From the NCBI GenBank assembly GCA_002189035.1, contig NEEC01000027.1, positions 310,001 to 374,000 on the forward strand: 64,000 nucleotides of DNA. The letters are read 5' to 3'. A model generated the notes under the pieces. It saw only the letters and a program-made list of their open reading frames with translations, ran no database searches and was not told the origin of the DNA. Both the position numbers and the translations under genes were made by a program. Numbering within the stretch: position 1 is the stretch's first letter; the number at the start of each line of letters is the position of its first letter. Below are positions 41,780-52,921 of this stretch, piece by piece. The stretch comes from Utricularia gibba (lineage: Eukaryota > Streptophyta > Magnoliopsida > Lamiales > Lentibulariaceae).

Positions 41780-42844
41780 TCAACAGAAGTGCATCGTTTC
41801 CCGATTTCTTCTTCTTAAATTGGTTTGGGAAATTCTGGTGAACTGTGGTGCTAGTAGCCAGGGCAGGGAGGGCCAGAATGCAGTACCAGGATGGTGGTTT
41901 TCCATCGAAGATGTAGTGGTGAAGAGCAGTAAGGGAAGGGCGGAGACGTTAACGAAGCCCTGCATATTGTAGAATAAAAGCAGTAATAATTTGTCAAACA
42001 GCCATTAAGAATTCCACAAACTGCATTGAGGAAATCAAAAGGGCAAGAATGCAAAACATTATAATGGTACCATTTAGTATGATAAAGCTGTTCTGGAACA
42101 GCACCTCAAAGAAAAAATGAAGTTGTTCAATAGAGACTTCAAAGCTAAGATGATACCTTGCTCAGATCAGGAAAGTCCATCCATTAAAGAAGCCAAATGC
42201 TCAAATTACTGCACCATCTTTCGACTTACAAGCATTGGTTAGCAGACAGGGAAACCGAATCTCTGGCATCACGATTGTCATGAAGTAAGATCACTGCTTT
42301 TAATAAGGGATGCATTGGTTAGCAGTGCATGTGAATATGAAGAATCCCATAGCACAAAGCATCATCAGAATAAGTTGAACCAGACCTTTACTTGGAACTC
42401 TAAGCAACGCTTAAAAGAATGGTGTATAGTATCAACATGAGCAGTGCTCCAAACCTGAATAAGCGGAAACGCCAACAACAAACGCCAGAATCTTAAAACG
42501 TCGGAGGATAAGTTACAAATTCCACATGATTCTACAGAAAGAATCAAAGTTTAAAGAAAAATTTCTGAACCATGAAGAGATCGGCCTGCATTTTGAGAGA
42601 AAAATATACGAGAGTTCCAATGTGTTAACGTAAACGAAACAATCCTGCTGTAGTTTAGTAACCGTTCTTCTATCAAAGAAAAACTACATTGTTGATTCCA
42701 TAAACAAAAGGAGACAAAGAAATTGAAACCTAGTGAAACGTTTGGATACTGTAATGCAAGCCATCAACACCTTACCGCTTGAATTGGCGCATCAGCGCCG
42801 CTGTGCTTTCCATGCTTGAAAATTCTACTCGCATCCATCGCCAT
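41780..42844 (-). CDS. Possible small spliced gene of unknown function
   Basis: Two well-formed exons are visible on the minus strand: 42776-42844 (MAMDASRIFKHGKHSGADAP...IQA, donor GCG|GTAAGG) and 42392-42454 (VWSTAHVDTIHHSFKRCLEF...Q, donor CAA|GTAAAG after a CAG acceptor). They join in phase 0. A candidate last exon, 41780-41963, follows a GCAG acceptor and would add GFVNVSALPLLLFTTTSS..., ending at 41780. Other exons may lie at 41970-42390. The product would be about 100 residues with one hydrophobic stretch. I do not recognise it. The two upstream junctions are good, the 3' part is a guess. Confidence 0.4.
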
Positions 42845-43164
42845 TGACGGGGCGATTACAACTCCTAATGCGGCACGATCGACGACTGAGTATTCGAGTG
42901 CTTTTCCACTCCAGAGCCAATTGCTTCAATTGGTCACGGTAAAACCCAGGCCAAGGCATACCGATCGGCTCGACGGCATTGTGAGTAAAACGCGGGTCAA
43001 TGGTTTGACCCGCCACCCGCTTCGCACAGCAAATGTTTAATATAATGCTCACCGAAAATTATCAATAATATTCAAATTGGATGTTGGTTTTCGTAAGTTT
43101 TGATTTTATTAAATTTTATTATGCGATAAATTTTATGTAATTTTGTTTAATTTAATTGTAAAAT
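42845..43164. other. Short spacer
   Basis: 5' side of the possible small gene and 3' side of the membrane protein gene. Nothing else seen. Confidence 0.5.
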
Positions 43165-44184
43165 TTACTTTAAATAAATATAAGATAAACCGGCAGAGAA
43201 CCAAAGGGTTCCAGAAACGAAGGCAAAATTCAGCACTTTTTTCCAACATCCCCGTACACAGAGACAGGTCTTCTTCTCTGTTGCATCAAACCTTCCTAGA
43301 AAACAAATGACAACGAAACACGTGGCGTAAAGACCGTGCACCTTCCAACTACTCCTCGGATGCTGTCTCAGAATCGCTCTGTGAAACACCGTCATGTAAT
43401 AATGTAACCCAACAGAAAATCCCGACAACAATTTGCCTAAACCCAGTAACCTTGTACTGATCCCCGTTCCAGTGGAGAACACGAGAACCAAGTACATCAC
43501 CAGGAGCAGAAGGTACAACACGTACCACAGCGCTTGCAGAACTTGAAGGCATGCAAATGCGGATTGAGAAGTGGCGTAGAAGAATCTAAGTGGCTCGAGA
43601 CCCGTGATTAAGGAGCATACACAGAGGACTGAGAAGTATATCGCTAGGTAAATCTGGATAAAAATCAACATCTTTTGAATCGAGAAGTGGGCTTTGAAGC
43701 GGTTAATGACGAGGAAGATGAGGATTAGAGGGATGATTATGAATGTAAACGAGACGAATGACGCGACTGTGAATGCATACTTGTTTCCCACATAAGGCTT
43801 AAAGCCTTTGGCGAAGTTCTTGTTGCACTTGGAGACATAGGCTCTGGAAGATTTCGAGATCTTCTGCAAATCCGGGATAAGAGCTTCTTGGAAATTCGCT
43901 GGAAGGTCTGTGAATGCGGAGACCAGATCTTCATCATTTTGTAGCTGTTTATGCACCCTGTCCTTTCTGAAACTCAGATCCAAGGAATTGGTCTTCTTAT
44001 GAACTGGTGTGTAAAACCCGGCAGTGTTCTTGTCAGATTCATGAAGCTTGACAACATGCTTCTCTTCTTCTTCATTTTCCAGTATAAATCCTCGTTGATT
44101 TGCAGAGATGAATGGAGAATTGAAGAGAATGGGGAGGATGAAACTCCATAGGAATAAGGCTTGTAGCCAAAGTGAAGAAGGCAT
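43165..44184 (-). CDS. Multispanning membrane protein of unknown function, 339 residues
   Basis: An intronless frame from an ATG at 44184. Residues 1-28 form a signal peptide (LWLQALFLWSFILPILF core). A charged, probably lumenal or extracellular region follows to about 130, including two short helices (FTDLPANFQEALIPDLQKIS). Hydrophobic segments lie at about 137-160, 171-193, 208-236, 250-268 and 283-298, with a further short one near 318-336. That gives roughly five or six membrane passes after the signal. Cysteines cluster near 308-313 (CLCVRGC). Plant genomes carry similar proteins annotated only as transmembrane protein; I cannot name the family. The single long frame, good start and consistent hydrophobic pattern make it a confident gene. 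Confidence 0.85.
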   Translation of the reverse strand: MPSSLWLQALFLWSFILPILFNSPFISANQRGFILENEEEEKHVVKLHESDKNTAGFYTPVHKKTNSLDLSFRKDRVHKQLQNDEDLVSAFTDLPANFQEALIPDLQKISKSSRAYVSKCNKNFAKGFKPYVGNKYAFTVASFVSFTFIIIPLILIFLVINRFKAHFSIQKMLIFIQIYLAIYFSVLCVCSLITGLEPLRFFYATSQSAFACLQVLQALWYVLYLLLLVMYLVLVFSTGTGISTRLLGLGKLLSGFSVGLHYYMTVFHRAILRQHPRSSWKVHGLYATCFVVICFLGRFDATEKKTCLCVRGCWKKVLNFAFVSGTLWFSAGLSYIYLK

Positions 44185-45342
44185 ATGGCAAGAACAGACG
44201 TGAATCCAATGGATGGCTCCCTCTCTAACAGAAATACTTGTGGATGTGCATCAGAGACAGGAAGCATTAATGAGAAACGAAACAAGAAGGGAAGCCTGCA
44301 TTGATGGTCTAACAATAGGAGGAGGTCAGATCCCAGTCACATGGTACAAAAAAACATTACCTGCCTAAATTAGTCATTAAATTTACTGTATTCGAAATAA
44401 TTTATAAAAAAATTCATATGTAAAATCGAACATCATTTTAATTATTTTATTAATATTCACTCAAATTTTTTAATAGTTTATTGTTATTGGGCTTTACACG
44501 GGCATGACGTCAGCATTTTATTTCTGATTGTTTACCACTCTGGTCTGCACAACGCCGGCAGTGCTCTACCATCTCCCGAAGCAAACAAATCTACAAGTGG
44601 TCCCCACCAAATCTCGTTTCCTCTGCCTTCCTGCCTTCCGCATTTAATGATACTACAAATTTGTGTTTACTATTTTAAAATCAAGAATAGTATGTTTCAT
44701 TTGATTGATTATATTTTAAATGGATATTGTGAATTCCTATTTTTTTAGTTGGTATTTGTTCTACTTTTTATTTAATACATTACTTAGTTCCATATTCATC
44801 TATTTTTGAATCTAAAAATATTTTATTTTTTATGATAAAAAGATAGAAATACTTAGATTTGAATATAAAATCTTAAATTATACATATGTTCTATAAATTT
44901 TCAAAGTATTTAAACCATAAAATATATTATTTTTTCGTACTAGTAACTTTTTGAGGCAAAATGAACTCTATTACGTAATTTGAAAACTAGGGTTTCACGC
45001 GTAGAGTAGAGAGCTCGCCTATGAACACATGTAAAAAAACAATATATTTTACTGACAGTAAAAGTGTAAAAAGGATGGATGGTTAAACACGAGAGAATGC
45101 GACCAAGCCGTGCCATGTATGCATGATCATGATGCTCAACCCATGGCATCGATCGAAGAAGCGGTTGCCCGGAAGTTCTAACAATGACTGACACTATATA
45201 AATATTGTAAACAGTACATCCTTTTTGCCACGCTGCTATCAATCATTACGCTTAGCTAGTCCGAAGAACACATCCAAGGCTCCGTCGTACCTTCTCCGGG
45301 CAATGAGACGTTTTGCGACTCTTGTGCGCCGTGGAAGTTAGG
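44185..45342. other. Spacer upstream of the membrane protein gene
   Basis: AT-rich in the middle (about 44640-44940). The right end is probably VQ gene 3' UTR. No exon supported. Confidence 0.6.
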
Positions 45343-46239
45343 CTAGGTGAAATAGTTCCTGTTAAAGCCGTCAATAATGGGGAATACCTGAGGTTGTTCT
45401 TCTCCGCGATGCTGTTCACTGTTCCTCTTATTGTCGCGGTTTCGATCAGACGGTGTGGGGAGTAGATCGCTAGAACTGAGATCAGGGAGATTAATCTCGC
45501 TGCTTAATCCGAATTCATCGGCCCCATCTATTTTGGGGTCTGATGAATTCCAGAACAGATGTTTTGGATTTGTTTGGAGGAGACTGTTTCTTAACGGATT
45601 TGGAAGGTTTTGGGGGATGGAGTGTTTGAAGTTGAGCAGAGGAGGGTTAAAGTTAGTAGATATGGGGTTTGAGTTCAGGTGAGCGAAGGAAGGAGAAGGG
45701 GTGGTGGGAAAAGCAGCCGCCGGAGAATGGAATTTCTGGATGAAGGGACGGCGGTTGTGGGCGGCGTCCGGTAAGGAGGACGCCGTACCGAAAAGATCAA
45801 ACCTGGTTCTCTGGAATGATGAATTGCTAAAGGGGTGTGCAGGAATTCCCGTAAATTCTTGAACCATGGCTCTGAAATTGGTGGTGTCTGTAGTCAGAAC
45901 AGTTGTTGGTGCCCGCCTGGAGGCTCTGGATCTTTTCTTCGGATTACGCGCCGCCACGGGATTCGTGAAGTCCAGCGCCGGCGGCGGTTGAAACGTGGCC
46001 GAGTCACCGGACAGCGTGCCGCCATGATACGGGTCGGGTCTCATCGATGTGGATCCGGGCCAGAGCGAATTCGGTTGAATATGCGTGTCGGTATTACATA
46101 GCGTGTTGGACTGGGGATCGAAGAACGACGGCGGTGGCAAAGGACTGGAAACAGGGCGGGCGTTTAAGGCGGCGCGTAGTTGATAATCGTCGTCACCGCG
46201 GCTCGATGACTGCAAACCCCCACCTCGATCAGAATCCAT
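45343..46239 (-). CDS. VQ motif-containing protein
   Basis: A 298-residue frame from the ATG at 46239 (MDSDRGGGLQSSSRGDDDYQ), a start typical of one VQ subgroup (MDSGNSGSMQSSSGGDEEYD as I recall it). The open frame extends upstream to a CAG acceptor just before 46278, so a 5' UTR intron probably precedes it; no in-frame upstream ATG survives splicing. The VQ core is TTNFRAMVQEFTGIPA at about residues 119-134, with the invariant FxxxVQxxTG. A basic patch (RNPKKRSRASRRAP) just before it may serve as nuclear localisation signal. The rest is Pro/Ser/Asn-rich. VQ proteins bind WRKY factors through this motif and tune defence and growth genes. The tail ends DGFNRNYFT. Confidence 0.93.
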   Translation of the reverse strand: MDSDRGGGLQSSSRGDDDYQLRAALNARPVSSPLPPPSFFDPQSNTLCNTDTHIQPNSLWPGSTSMRPDPYHGGTLSGDSATFQPPPALDFTNPVAARNPKKRSRASRRAPTTVLTTDTTNFRAMVQEFTGIPAHPFSNSSFQRTRFDLFGTASSLPDAAHNRRPFIQKFHSPAAAFPTTPSPSFAHLNSNPISTNFNPPLLNFKHSIPQNLPNPLRNSLLQTNPKHLFWNSSDPKIDGADEFGLSSEINLPDLSSSDLLPTPSDRNRDNKRNSEQHRGEEQPQVFPIIDGFNRNYFT

Positions 46240-47969
46240 ATCATTATCCCTCGTCTCAGACGCACAAGAAAGCCATTCCTGCAGAGAATACAACAGATTA
46301 AGCACAACGACTAAGAAACCCACAAAACATCACAGCATAGGTCCCGAAAATCAACACAAAAAGTTACCGATACCCCTTCCACCAACCAGCATCAACTCGG
46401 GAACTAGGGTTTAGAACGGAGATGACGCGAAAGGCCCTGCCCAGAAAATTTTTTTTCTGAGAAAAAGTTTACAGTGGGGCCCTGTAGATGGAGGGGAAGA
46501 AGGCTTAGAAGGGAAAGGCGATGCGGAGACTATTCTCCTTTTCATCTCTTTTTGGCCTATAGAATTTACAGTGTGAAAGCTTTGAAATATGCGAATTTTC
46601 CACACAATAAATTCATTAATATCACCAAAAAAACGATTTATAAGGTATTATCATTCAATCGCGTTTTATATCATAAAATATTTTTAATAAGTAATATTTC
46701 GTAAAATATTTCACAATAGATTTTGAATCAACATCGCAAGAGTCCAAAACTGGTGTATGAGTCAATCTTCTACGGAATTTCCTTTCTTTTTTTGTCTGGT
46801 CTTTGAAATTCCCGCATCTTTTCCAAAAACCTATACCATGCTCAGTACCATCTAAAGTTTAAAAATTTTGAGGTTAGATTTTCATTAGAAAATATTTTTT
46901 GAAATTTTAAAAATATTAAATTTAAATTATTTTTTATTTTTAATATATTATTATAATAGATTGAAAGGAAATGATTGATGCCCTCTAATTTATTTATATT
47001 TTTTAAGTGGATGATTAATTCATCCAAAATAATAATAAAAAAATTTACGTTGCCGGCCTTTCGGTGCTCAAATCGAATCTCCCTTTATATACTTTTTCTC
47101 TTTACCATAACACATCGAATTTCATGATTTGAAATTTCACTCGTGAAATTTGAGATATTTCTTTTTTTATTTGGGAATTTCGTTGCCTTTCCAAATTAAG
47201 AACGGGATGCAACCCCGGGTTTCCAAAATGAATATTATTTCATAAATTATGATTAATAATAAATTTTGCCTGATGCATTTAGTTTAGTATGGAAAAAATG
47301 CTATCTGCTTCACTAGATGGTGACTTTTGGACACGTATTAATGGCCCTATCGTAGGCAACAAAATTCAAGCCCAATTGTTCCTTCCACTAAGATAATTAT
47401 TATATTTAAGTTTTTAATTAACCGTTTTGCCCCCATCGTGTCGTCTGATGGTTTGCCCGATCAATACCACTTTAAAGTTTATTGAATTAATGTCTCCATT
47501 AATAGAAAAGGAAATAAAGATAACACTAGATATTATGAACCTGATTCAAAAAATGTATAAGATTAAAATTATTATCATTCAATTTTATAATCATAATTAT
47601 GAATATTTAATCATTTTATTTTTATAACTAGCTGGTAAAAAGCATATACACCAAAAAAGGACAATGCTTTCAAAATATATTAGTGGATTCTTAACAATGG
47701 TTTAGTGAAAATTGCCTGTGGGCATTGTGGAGTTGCTACAAATAAGGAGCTCCTCCCCTTTTATGGTTGGCTTTCTCGCAGGTCCTTGTTCGGTGTTGGG
47801 GAAGAGGCCAGAGGATTCACCAACCCAGAAAAAGATCAAGATTCGAGTGCTGTTGTTTCTTTTCACCGTGTCATTACTATTATTTTATCAGGTTTGAGAG
47901 AAAGTTTTGATCTTGCTTTGTTTTAGGAAAGCTGCTGCATGCTTCTTCTTGTAAGGATCTTGACGTGTT
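46240..47969. other. Divergent promoter between VQ and TPR genes
   Basis: It contains the VQ leader with its probable intron (to about 46440), a long AT-rich centre (46600-47650) and the TPR gene leader (about 47700-47969). No other gene seen. Confidence 0.6.
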
Positions 47970-49923
47970 ATGGGAGAAGTTTCTCCTGAGAGGAAATCAG
48001 GGTGTGGCCTGTTGAGCGTGGTTTTTGGTTGGCCCAGAAAAGAACAAACCCGAAATGTTTCACAAGTGTCGAATTCTCCGGCAGGGACGACGGCGCAGCA
48101 AAATGTCGGCCAGCATAACGTAGAAATTGATGTTAGGGAGAAGGATAGGATAATTTCCAGGCCTGGTAACAGCTACACTAAACCACGTCCTTGGCAGAAC
48201 CAGGGCAGCCATCACGCAGAAATTTATGATCATCCTGCGAGAAGTCAACTGCCCCCAAAAGTTGCTCACGGCGACATCGGGCTTTCCGGGGAACTCGATA
48301 GGATGATCAATGACCACCAGGGAACGAAGGATGCTGGTAGATTACTCAGGGCTTCTTCAGGGAATGTGATGTTGTTGAGTAGTTTGGGTAATTTAAGGCA
48401 GAGTGGAAGAACGGAAACAGGGGCTGCTGCAAATGTTTCAGGGAACTATGTGCCTCAAAATGCTGTGAACAGACAGAGAGCTGAATCCGAAAAGCCGGCC
48501 TCCCTTTGCCGCGCCTTGTCGACAAGAATGGATCCTGAGCAGTTGAAGATCATGGGAAACGAAGATTACAAGAATGGCAGATTTGCAGAAGCTGTTGCTC
48601 TTTATGATGCAGCAATTTCTGTAGACCCAAATAAGGCTTCCTACAGAAGCAACAAAAGTGCTGCATTGACCGCCATGGGCAAGCTCATTGACGCTGCATT
48701 TGAGTGCAGGGAAGCTATAAGAATCGACCCGTTTTACCAGCGTGCACATAACAGGCTAGCATCCCTTTATGTCAGGTTAGCTTTTGCGGCTCCGGTGGCA
48801 TGTCTACTCCATTGCTCTTTTTTGAACTCTCATGCTCTGTTCCGCTCTTGGGATCATGTCACAGATTAGGAGAAGTTGAGAATGCTGTTTATCATTTCAA
48901 ACAGGGCGGCTCAGACGCTGACCCTGATGTCGTGAACAAGGCCAATAAAGTTCGTGCGCATTTGGAAAAATGCACAGAGGCCAAAAGACAGAGAGATTGG
49001 AACTTCCTTTTGAAAGAATCCAGTCTTGCAATTGCAGCTGGAGCAGATTCTGCGCCATTGGTACGATGCTTTTCTTCACCACTACAGTAAAATAAATTTC
49101 CTTCTTCTTCTTATTCTGATTGTTTGATTTCTCTGCATAGATATACGCTTTGAAAGCTGAGGCGTTGTTCAAGCTAGACAAGCACCAGGAGGCCATGGAA
49201 ACTGTAGCAAATGGTCCTCACTTCAACATCGATGACTGCATGAAGTTCTTCGGCCCCATTGGAAGCTCAAGTTTGCTGCTAATACATGCTCAGATTCACT
49301 TGGTTGAAGGCCGGTTAGAGTTTTGTTTCTTATTACTAGCATCAAAGATGCAACTTCTGCATCATGGGATACGTAATACTGCAGATTCGATGATGCCGTG
49401 GAAGCAGCGCAGCGCGCATCCCGACTCGATCCCAACAACAAAGAAGCAAGCACGGTGTGCAGGAAAACAAGGGCTGTCGCCATAGCCAGATCAAAGGGGA
49501 ACGAGCTATTTAAGTCAGCAAGATACTCAGAGGCGTGCAATGCTTATGGCGAAGGCCTGAACCATGATCCCTGCAATGCGGTCTTGCTATGCAACAGAGC
49601 AGCCTGCTTGTCTAAACTTAGTCAGTTCGCTAAAGCAATAGAAGATTGCACCTCCGCTCTTAACACACGCCCCGCATACTCAAAAGCTCGATTGCGACGA
49701 GCTGATTGCTATGCAAAGGTGGCTGCTTTGGACAACAATACACACATCTTTCCGACTGTTGTCTACTCTTAAGTCATTTTTTATTACATCGGTTGTGCTG
49801 CAGATGGAGAAGTGGAGTGCCTGTTTGCAGGATTGTGAAGTGCTGGTAAGAGAAAACCCAGATGATGAGGAGCTGCAGCTGATTATGAAGAAAGCTAGAG
49901 CAGAATTAAACAAGTCTCAGTAG
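47970..49923 (+). CDS. TPR protein related to TTL proteins but without thioredoxin domain
   Basis: Five exons: 47970-48775, 48865-49060, 49141-49313, 49385-49718, 49804-49923; in phase, 542 residues. After a disordered N-terminus there are family landmarks SGELDRMINDHQGTKDAG and RASSGNVMLLSSLGNLRQSG, then tetratricopeptide repeats in two blocks: from MDPEQLKIMGNEDYKNGRFA (about 188) to about 275, and from ARSKGNELFKSARYSEACNA to the end, with LLCNRAACLSKLSQFAKAIE. TTL proteins (TTL1, TTL3) carry a C-terminal thioredoxin-like domain and scaffold brassinosteroid or stress signalling. Here the protein stops shortly after the last TPR (KKARAELNKSQ). This matches my memory of Arabidopsis At5g10090, which also lacks the domain, so it is probably a natural subtype rather than a truncation. 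Confidence 0.92.
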
Positions 49924-50052
49924 TTTACCGAGTTTTATGTCTCTTTTCAAACACCAAACTGGAAAAAAAGGTCCCTTTTTTTAGATCATTACAAGAAGTA
50001 GGAAAGATGTTCAAACACAGCAAGTGCATTATTTCATCTGTCATATCCACAA

Positions 50053-50602
50053 TCACAGAGAGTAGAAAGTGGGCAAATCGCTGCGACCAGCTCTGATCTT
50101 GGTACCACAGTCATTTTTGAAAGCGTAGAGACGATAAGGAGAAACGTCCGTCGCCAGCCACTGATTGATACTGAATCTGTGCGCAGTACAGTTCTTCCCC
50201 CACCCTTTTACACCGACCTCAAGAGCGAGGCAGTTCCAGCCGGCGTGTCTGCCGGTGCCGTCAGATGTGAGATTCAGAGCACAAATTGGGGCTTTCAAGC
50301 AAGGCCCTGAGCCGCTGAAGATATCAATGTTTCCTCTCTCGAAATAATCGTAGCCGTTGGGCATCAAGCCCCCCCATTTCTCGAGATTTGGAGTTGGTGC
50401 CGGCGCCGATTATGTACCCCGTGCTCACGTATACTGAATACACGCAATCTGGAGCCTACAAGAAGACATACCTTATACACATATCCCAAATCTTGTTCGC
50501 ATCCGGTTCATGCATCATGAAAACAATTACACTTACAGCGGCGGAGACGGAGAGGAGACAGGAAAGGACAAAGAAGTAGCAGGAGACGCGCCTGGCCTCC
50601 AT
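50053..50602 (-). pseudogene. PLAT/LH2 domain (ATS3/PLAT1-like) gene with internal deletion
   Basis: Exon 1 (50537-50602) encodes a signal peptide, MEARRVSCYFFVLSCLLSVS plus AA. A TAG acceptor starts exon 2 at 50455 with APDCVYSVYVSTGYIIGAGT, the start of the PLAT domain. The remainder, in another frame, is NLEKWGGLMPNGYDYFERGN, then IDIFSGSGPCLKAPICALNL, GTGRHAGWNCLALEVGVKGW and INQWLATDVSPYRLYAF. The usual family text between them (about 17-20 residues around ISLTLYD...GYGIRI) is missing, and the frame changes at about 50386-50391. As written, translation stops soon after the junction. PLAT1-type proteins are small secreted or ER stress-response proteins. This copy therefore looks disabled, or the assembly has dropped a short piece. 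Its stop lies 129 bp from the converging TPR gene. Confidence 0.8.
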
Positions 50603-51861
50603 TTTCGTACGGCCGCCAATGCTAAGGAGCAATCATGTGTTGCTGATAAATAGCCGGTGACTGAGCTGAGCCCATTGTAATTTAGACAAATATCAGTTTT
50701 ATTAAATTTATTTCCTTTTATAATTAAACATTTTAACTATATTACTAGTATGATAGGTACAATATGAACGCATAAAAAAAACCAAATAAATAGTTGTACT
50801 GCGTTGGAAAATAAATAGAAGAAAAAAGGAATATGCGTATGTTAGTTTTGATTGGTGGTAGTTGGCAGTTGGGTATTATCAATTAGGGATTTTTATATAA
50901 TAATCAGTGGACCCCACAATTTAATTACTCCACGTCATCCTCCTACATATTGGACGGCAGGCCTTACCGACGAATTTCAAACAAGGGTCCCAAAATAAAA
51001 ATTAGAATCAAAGACGCGGGTTAGGGAATAGTCAAAGCCAGATATTATTTTTTAAAAAAAATGATCTCCATTTTTGGTGATCACATTAAGAAATATCAAT
51101 TATATGCTCGGAAAATGCTGGTGGATTCATTAAACTTTATTGGAGATTAAATAATTCGGAAGAGATTATTCAACTGGGCCGTGGATGAAGGAGGAGAGTA
51201 TATTCAGTTGGGCTGTTTTTTCTCTTGGGCTTTTCTTCAAGACTATAGTTTTAGTCCAGAATGGAGAACGATCCATTTAGAGGATGAAATGATGGGGATG
51301 GAGTTCCAGAATCGGTCGTCGGAAGGACAGACACATGGCCGCGACGGTCTCGGTGAATGTAGGTTCTTGTTTCCGTCACGGTTGTTGATTCTGAATATTT
51401 TCTTTGAAAAATTAGGGCGGTCTTGTGTTTTGTGGCGTCGAACGGTGGAGCAACAGGAGAGAGGCTTGATTGATTCGGTTGGAAAAATGCAGTGATTGTT
51501 TTTGCGGCAGGTATGTAAGGGTTTTCGTAACTTATCAAAGAATGATTTTATCTGAATAATCAGTGTCATGACTATCTACGATTTCTAATCACTGTACATC
51601 AATGAATTGGATACTAATTACATGAAAGAATGGGATTTGTGAAAGCGAGATTGAAGCTATAGCGATATCTTCTGTCAATTGCAGAGGCGTCATCGAATCA
51701 GTGACCTTGTATGCCTTAGCAGATTGTTCAATGGGCGGCTACTGGCGTATGTGAGTATGCTATTCTTCATTCTATCTGTCATCTGTCGTGTTTTCAATCC
51801 GCATCATTATCAAAGTGCCTGAAATTGTTTCAGATTCAAAACTTTATGCAAATGTACTCAC
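50603..51861. other. Spacer with an unassigned plus-strand signal
   Basis: 50640-51160 is AT-rich and empty. From about 51180 to 51760 the plus strand has a coding-like frame (MEFQNRSSEGQTHGRDGLGE...) with a possible donor near 51358 and a CAG acceptor near 51684 that would open RRHRISDLVCLSRLFNGRLL, then a GTGAGT donor near 51750. I cannot assign a family. It could be a non-coding RNA or a gene relic. Confidence 0.4.
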
Positions 51862-52921
51862 CCTTCGCAGTCTTTCTCTGGCGTACGGAGGTGGCCTGTG
51901 ATGTGCTGACGAAGTTGAAGGCGCAGATTTTCGTTTAGATTCTTCTCTCCCTCTTACTGGTGAGTTCTTGATGATCTTCAAATTTTCGGCATATGCCTGC
52001 TCCAGGCTTCTGCTTCTCGTAGTCACGGAGGGATTGTTTAGATACTGCTGCTTGTTTATCACTCCTGGAGGCAAGCTTGATTCCTGGGAATATGCTTCTT
52101 TCTTCATTTTGATGCTCATCTCAGAAGGACGCAAAAGGGAATAGTACATCGATAGAGTTGGTACCAGGAATAATACAGTTGCACAATGCTTCATGACTTC
52201 TAAGTTCATTCTTGCATCTTCCAGGCTCCTGAATACAAGTCATGTTTCTTAAATGAGATTTTTTTTTTGCTGGGTTTGGTAAAATAGTAATAGTAATCGT
52301 AGGTTCAGCTAGATTCAACATCATATGTTTTCTGAGCCATTGAAAAACTTTGCAGGTACCTGTGGATCTGCTCGCCAAGACCAAAATAGGCTGCCAATGT
52401 GGCCATCTGAAGAGGAGATAGATAGGGACCGTGTTAGATATAAACTACAGAAAACGTTCAAAAATGTGGAGGACCTTCATATTCCCAGCCCTCCTTCCAA
52501 ATTTAGATGTCAGCACTCCCAGAGAATCTATGATCCCGGCGGGAGACGGTGGGGTTTGGTTGATTTCAGCGAAGGCTTCTCTGATTCGAACACAATCGAA
52601 GCGTTGAATGTTATGTCCAGCCCATATTCTGCCATCAAGAACCTTGAATATCTTCTCAGCAACCTCCTCAAACAGCGGTGCACCAGCTACATGTGCTCGG
52701 GTAATCCCCTGGTTCCTCCCTGATCTAACCGGAACAACCGTCAAGTCCACCGGCCTGATCAATGTGCAGAAGCTTTCCAGTTCCATCAACTTCCTGGGAC
52801 ACACGACGATCGCCCCGAATTCCAGGATGCTGAAGCCTTGCCCAGCTCTCAGCGGTACGTTCGTCTCTATGTCAAAGAACACAATCTCAGGAGGCGGGGT
52901 ATTCACCTCTCTTCCGGCCAT
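51862..52921 (-). CDS. NEN4-like DEDDh 3'-5' exonuclease
   Basis: Exons 52475-52921, 52360-52406, 52165-52228 and 51862-52083 join in phase (260 residues). The last codon sits at a GTGAGT donor, so the protein either reads a few codons further to a stop at 51844 or splices to a short final exon. DEDDh residues are visible: Asp17 and Glu19 in FFDIET, Asp109 in AGHNIQRFD, and His164/Asp169 in HRSLEDARMNLEV. The remainder is SILEFGAIVVCPRKLMELES and FGRRAGNMKMATLAAYFGLG, then a Ser/Arg-rich tail. NEN1/NEN2 act in enucleation of sieve elements; NEN4 is a shorter relative of about 255 residues, matching this length. The third intron (52084-52164) is 81 nt and in frame; it is called because removing it restores the conserved VLFLESSLP. 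Confidence 0.88.

Noticed and set aside
46842-47660. Short AT-rich frames in the VQ/TPR spacer
   Set aside because: Lys/Ile/Asn-rich translations expected from AT-rich DNA; no start context or conserved motif.
49150-49485. Reading through the third TPR exon without splicing
   Set aside because: The splice at 49313/49385 restores the conserved RFDDAVEAAQRASRLDP; read-through does not.
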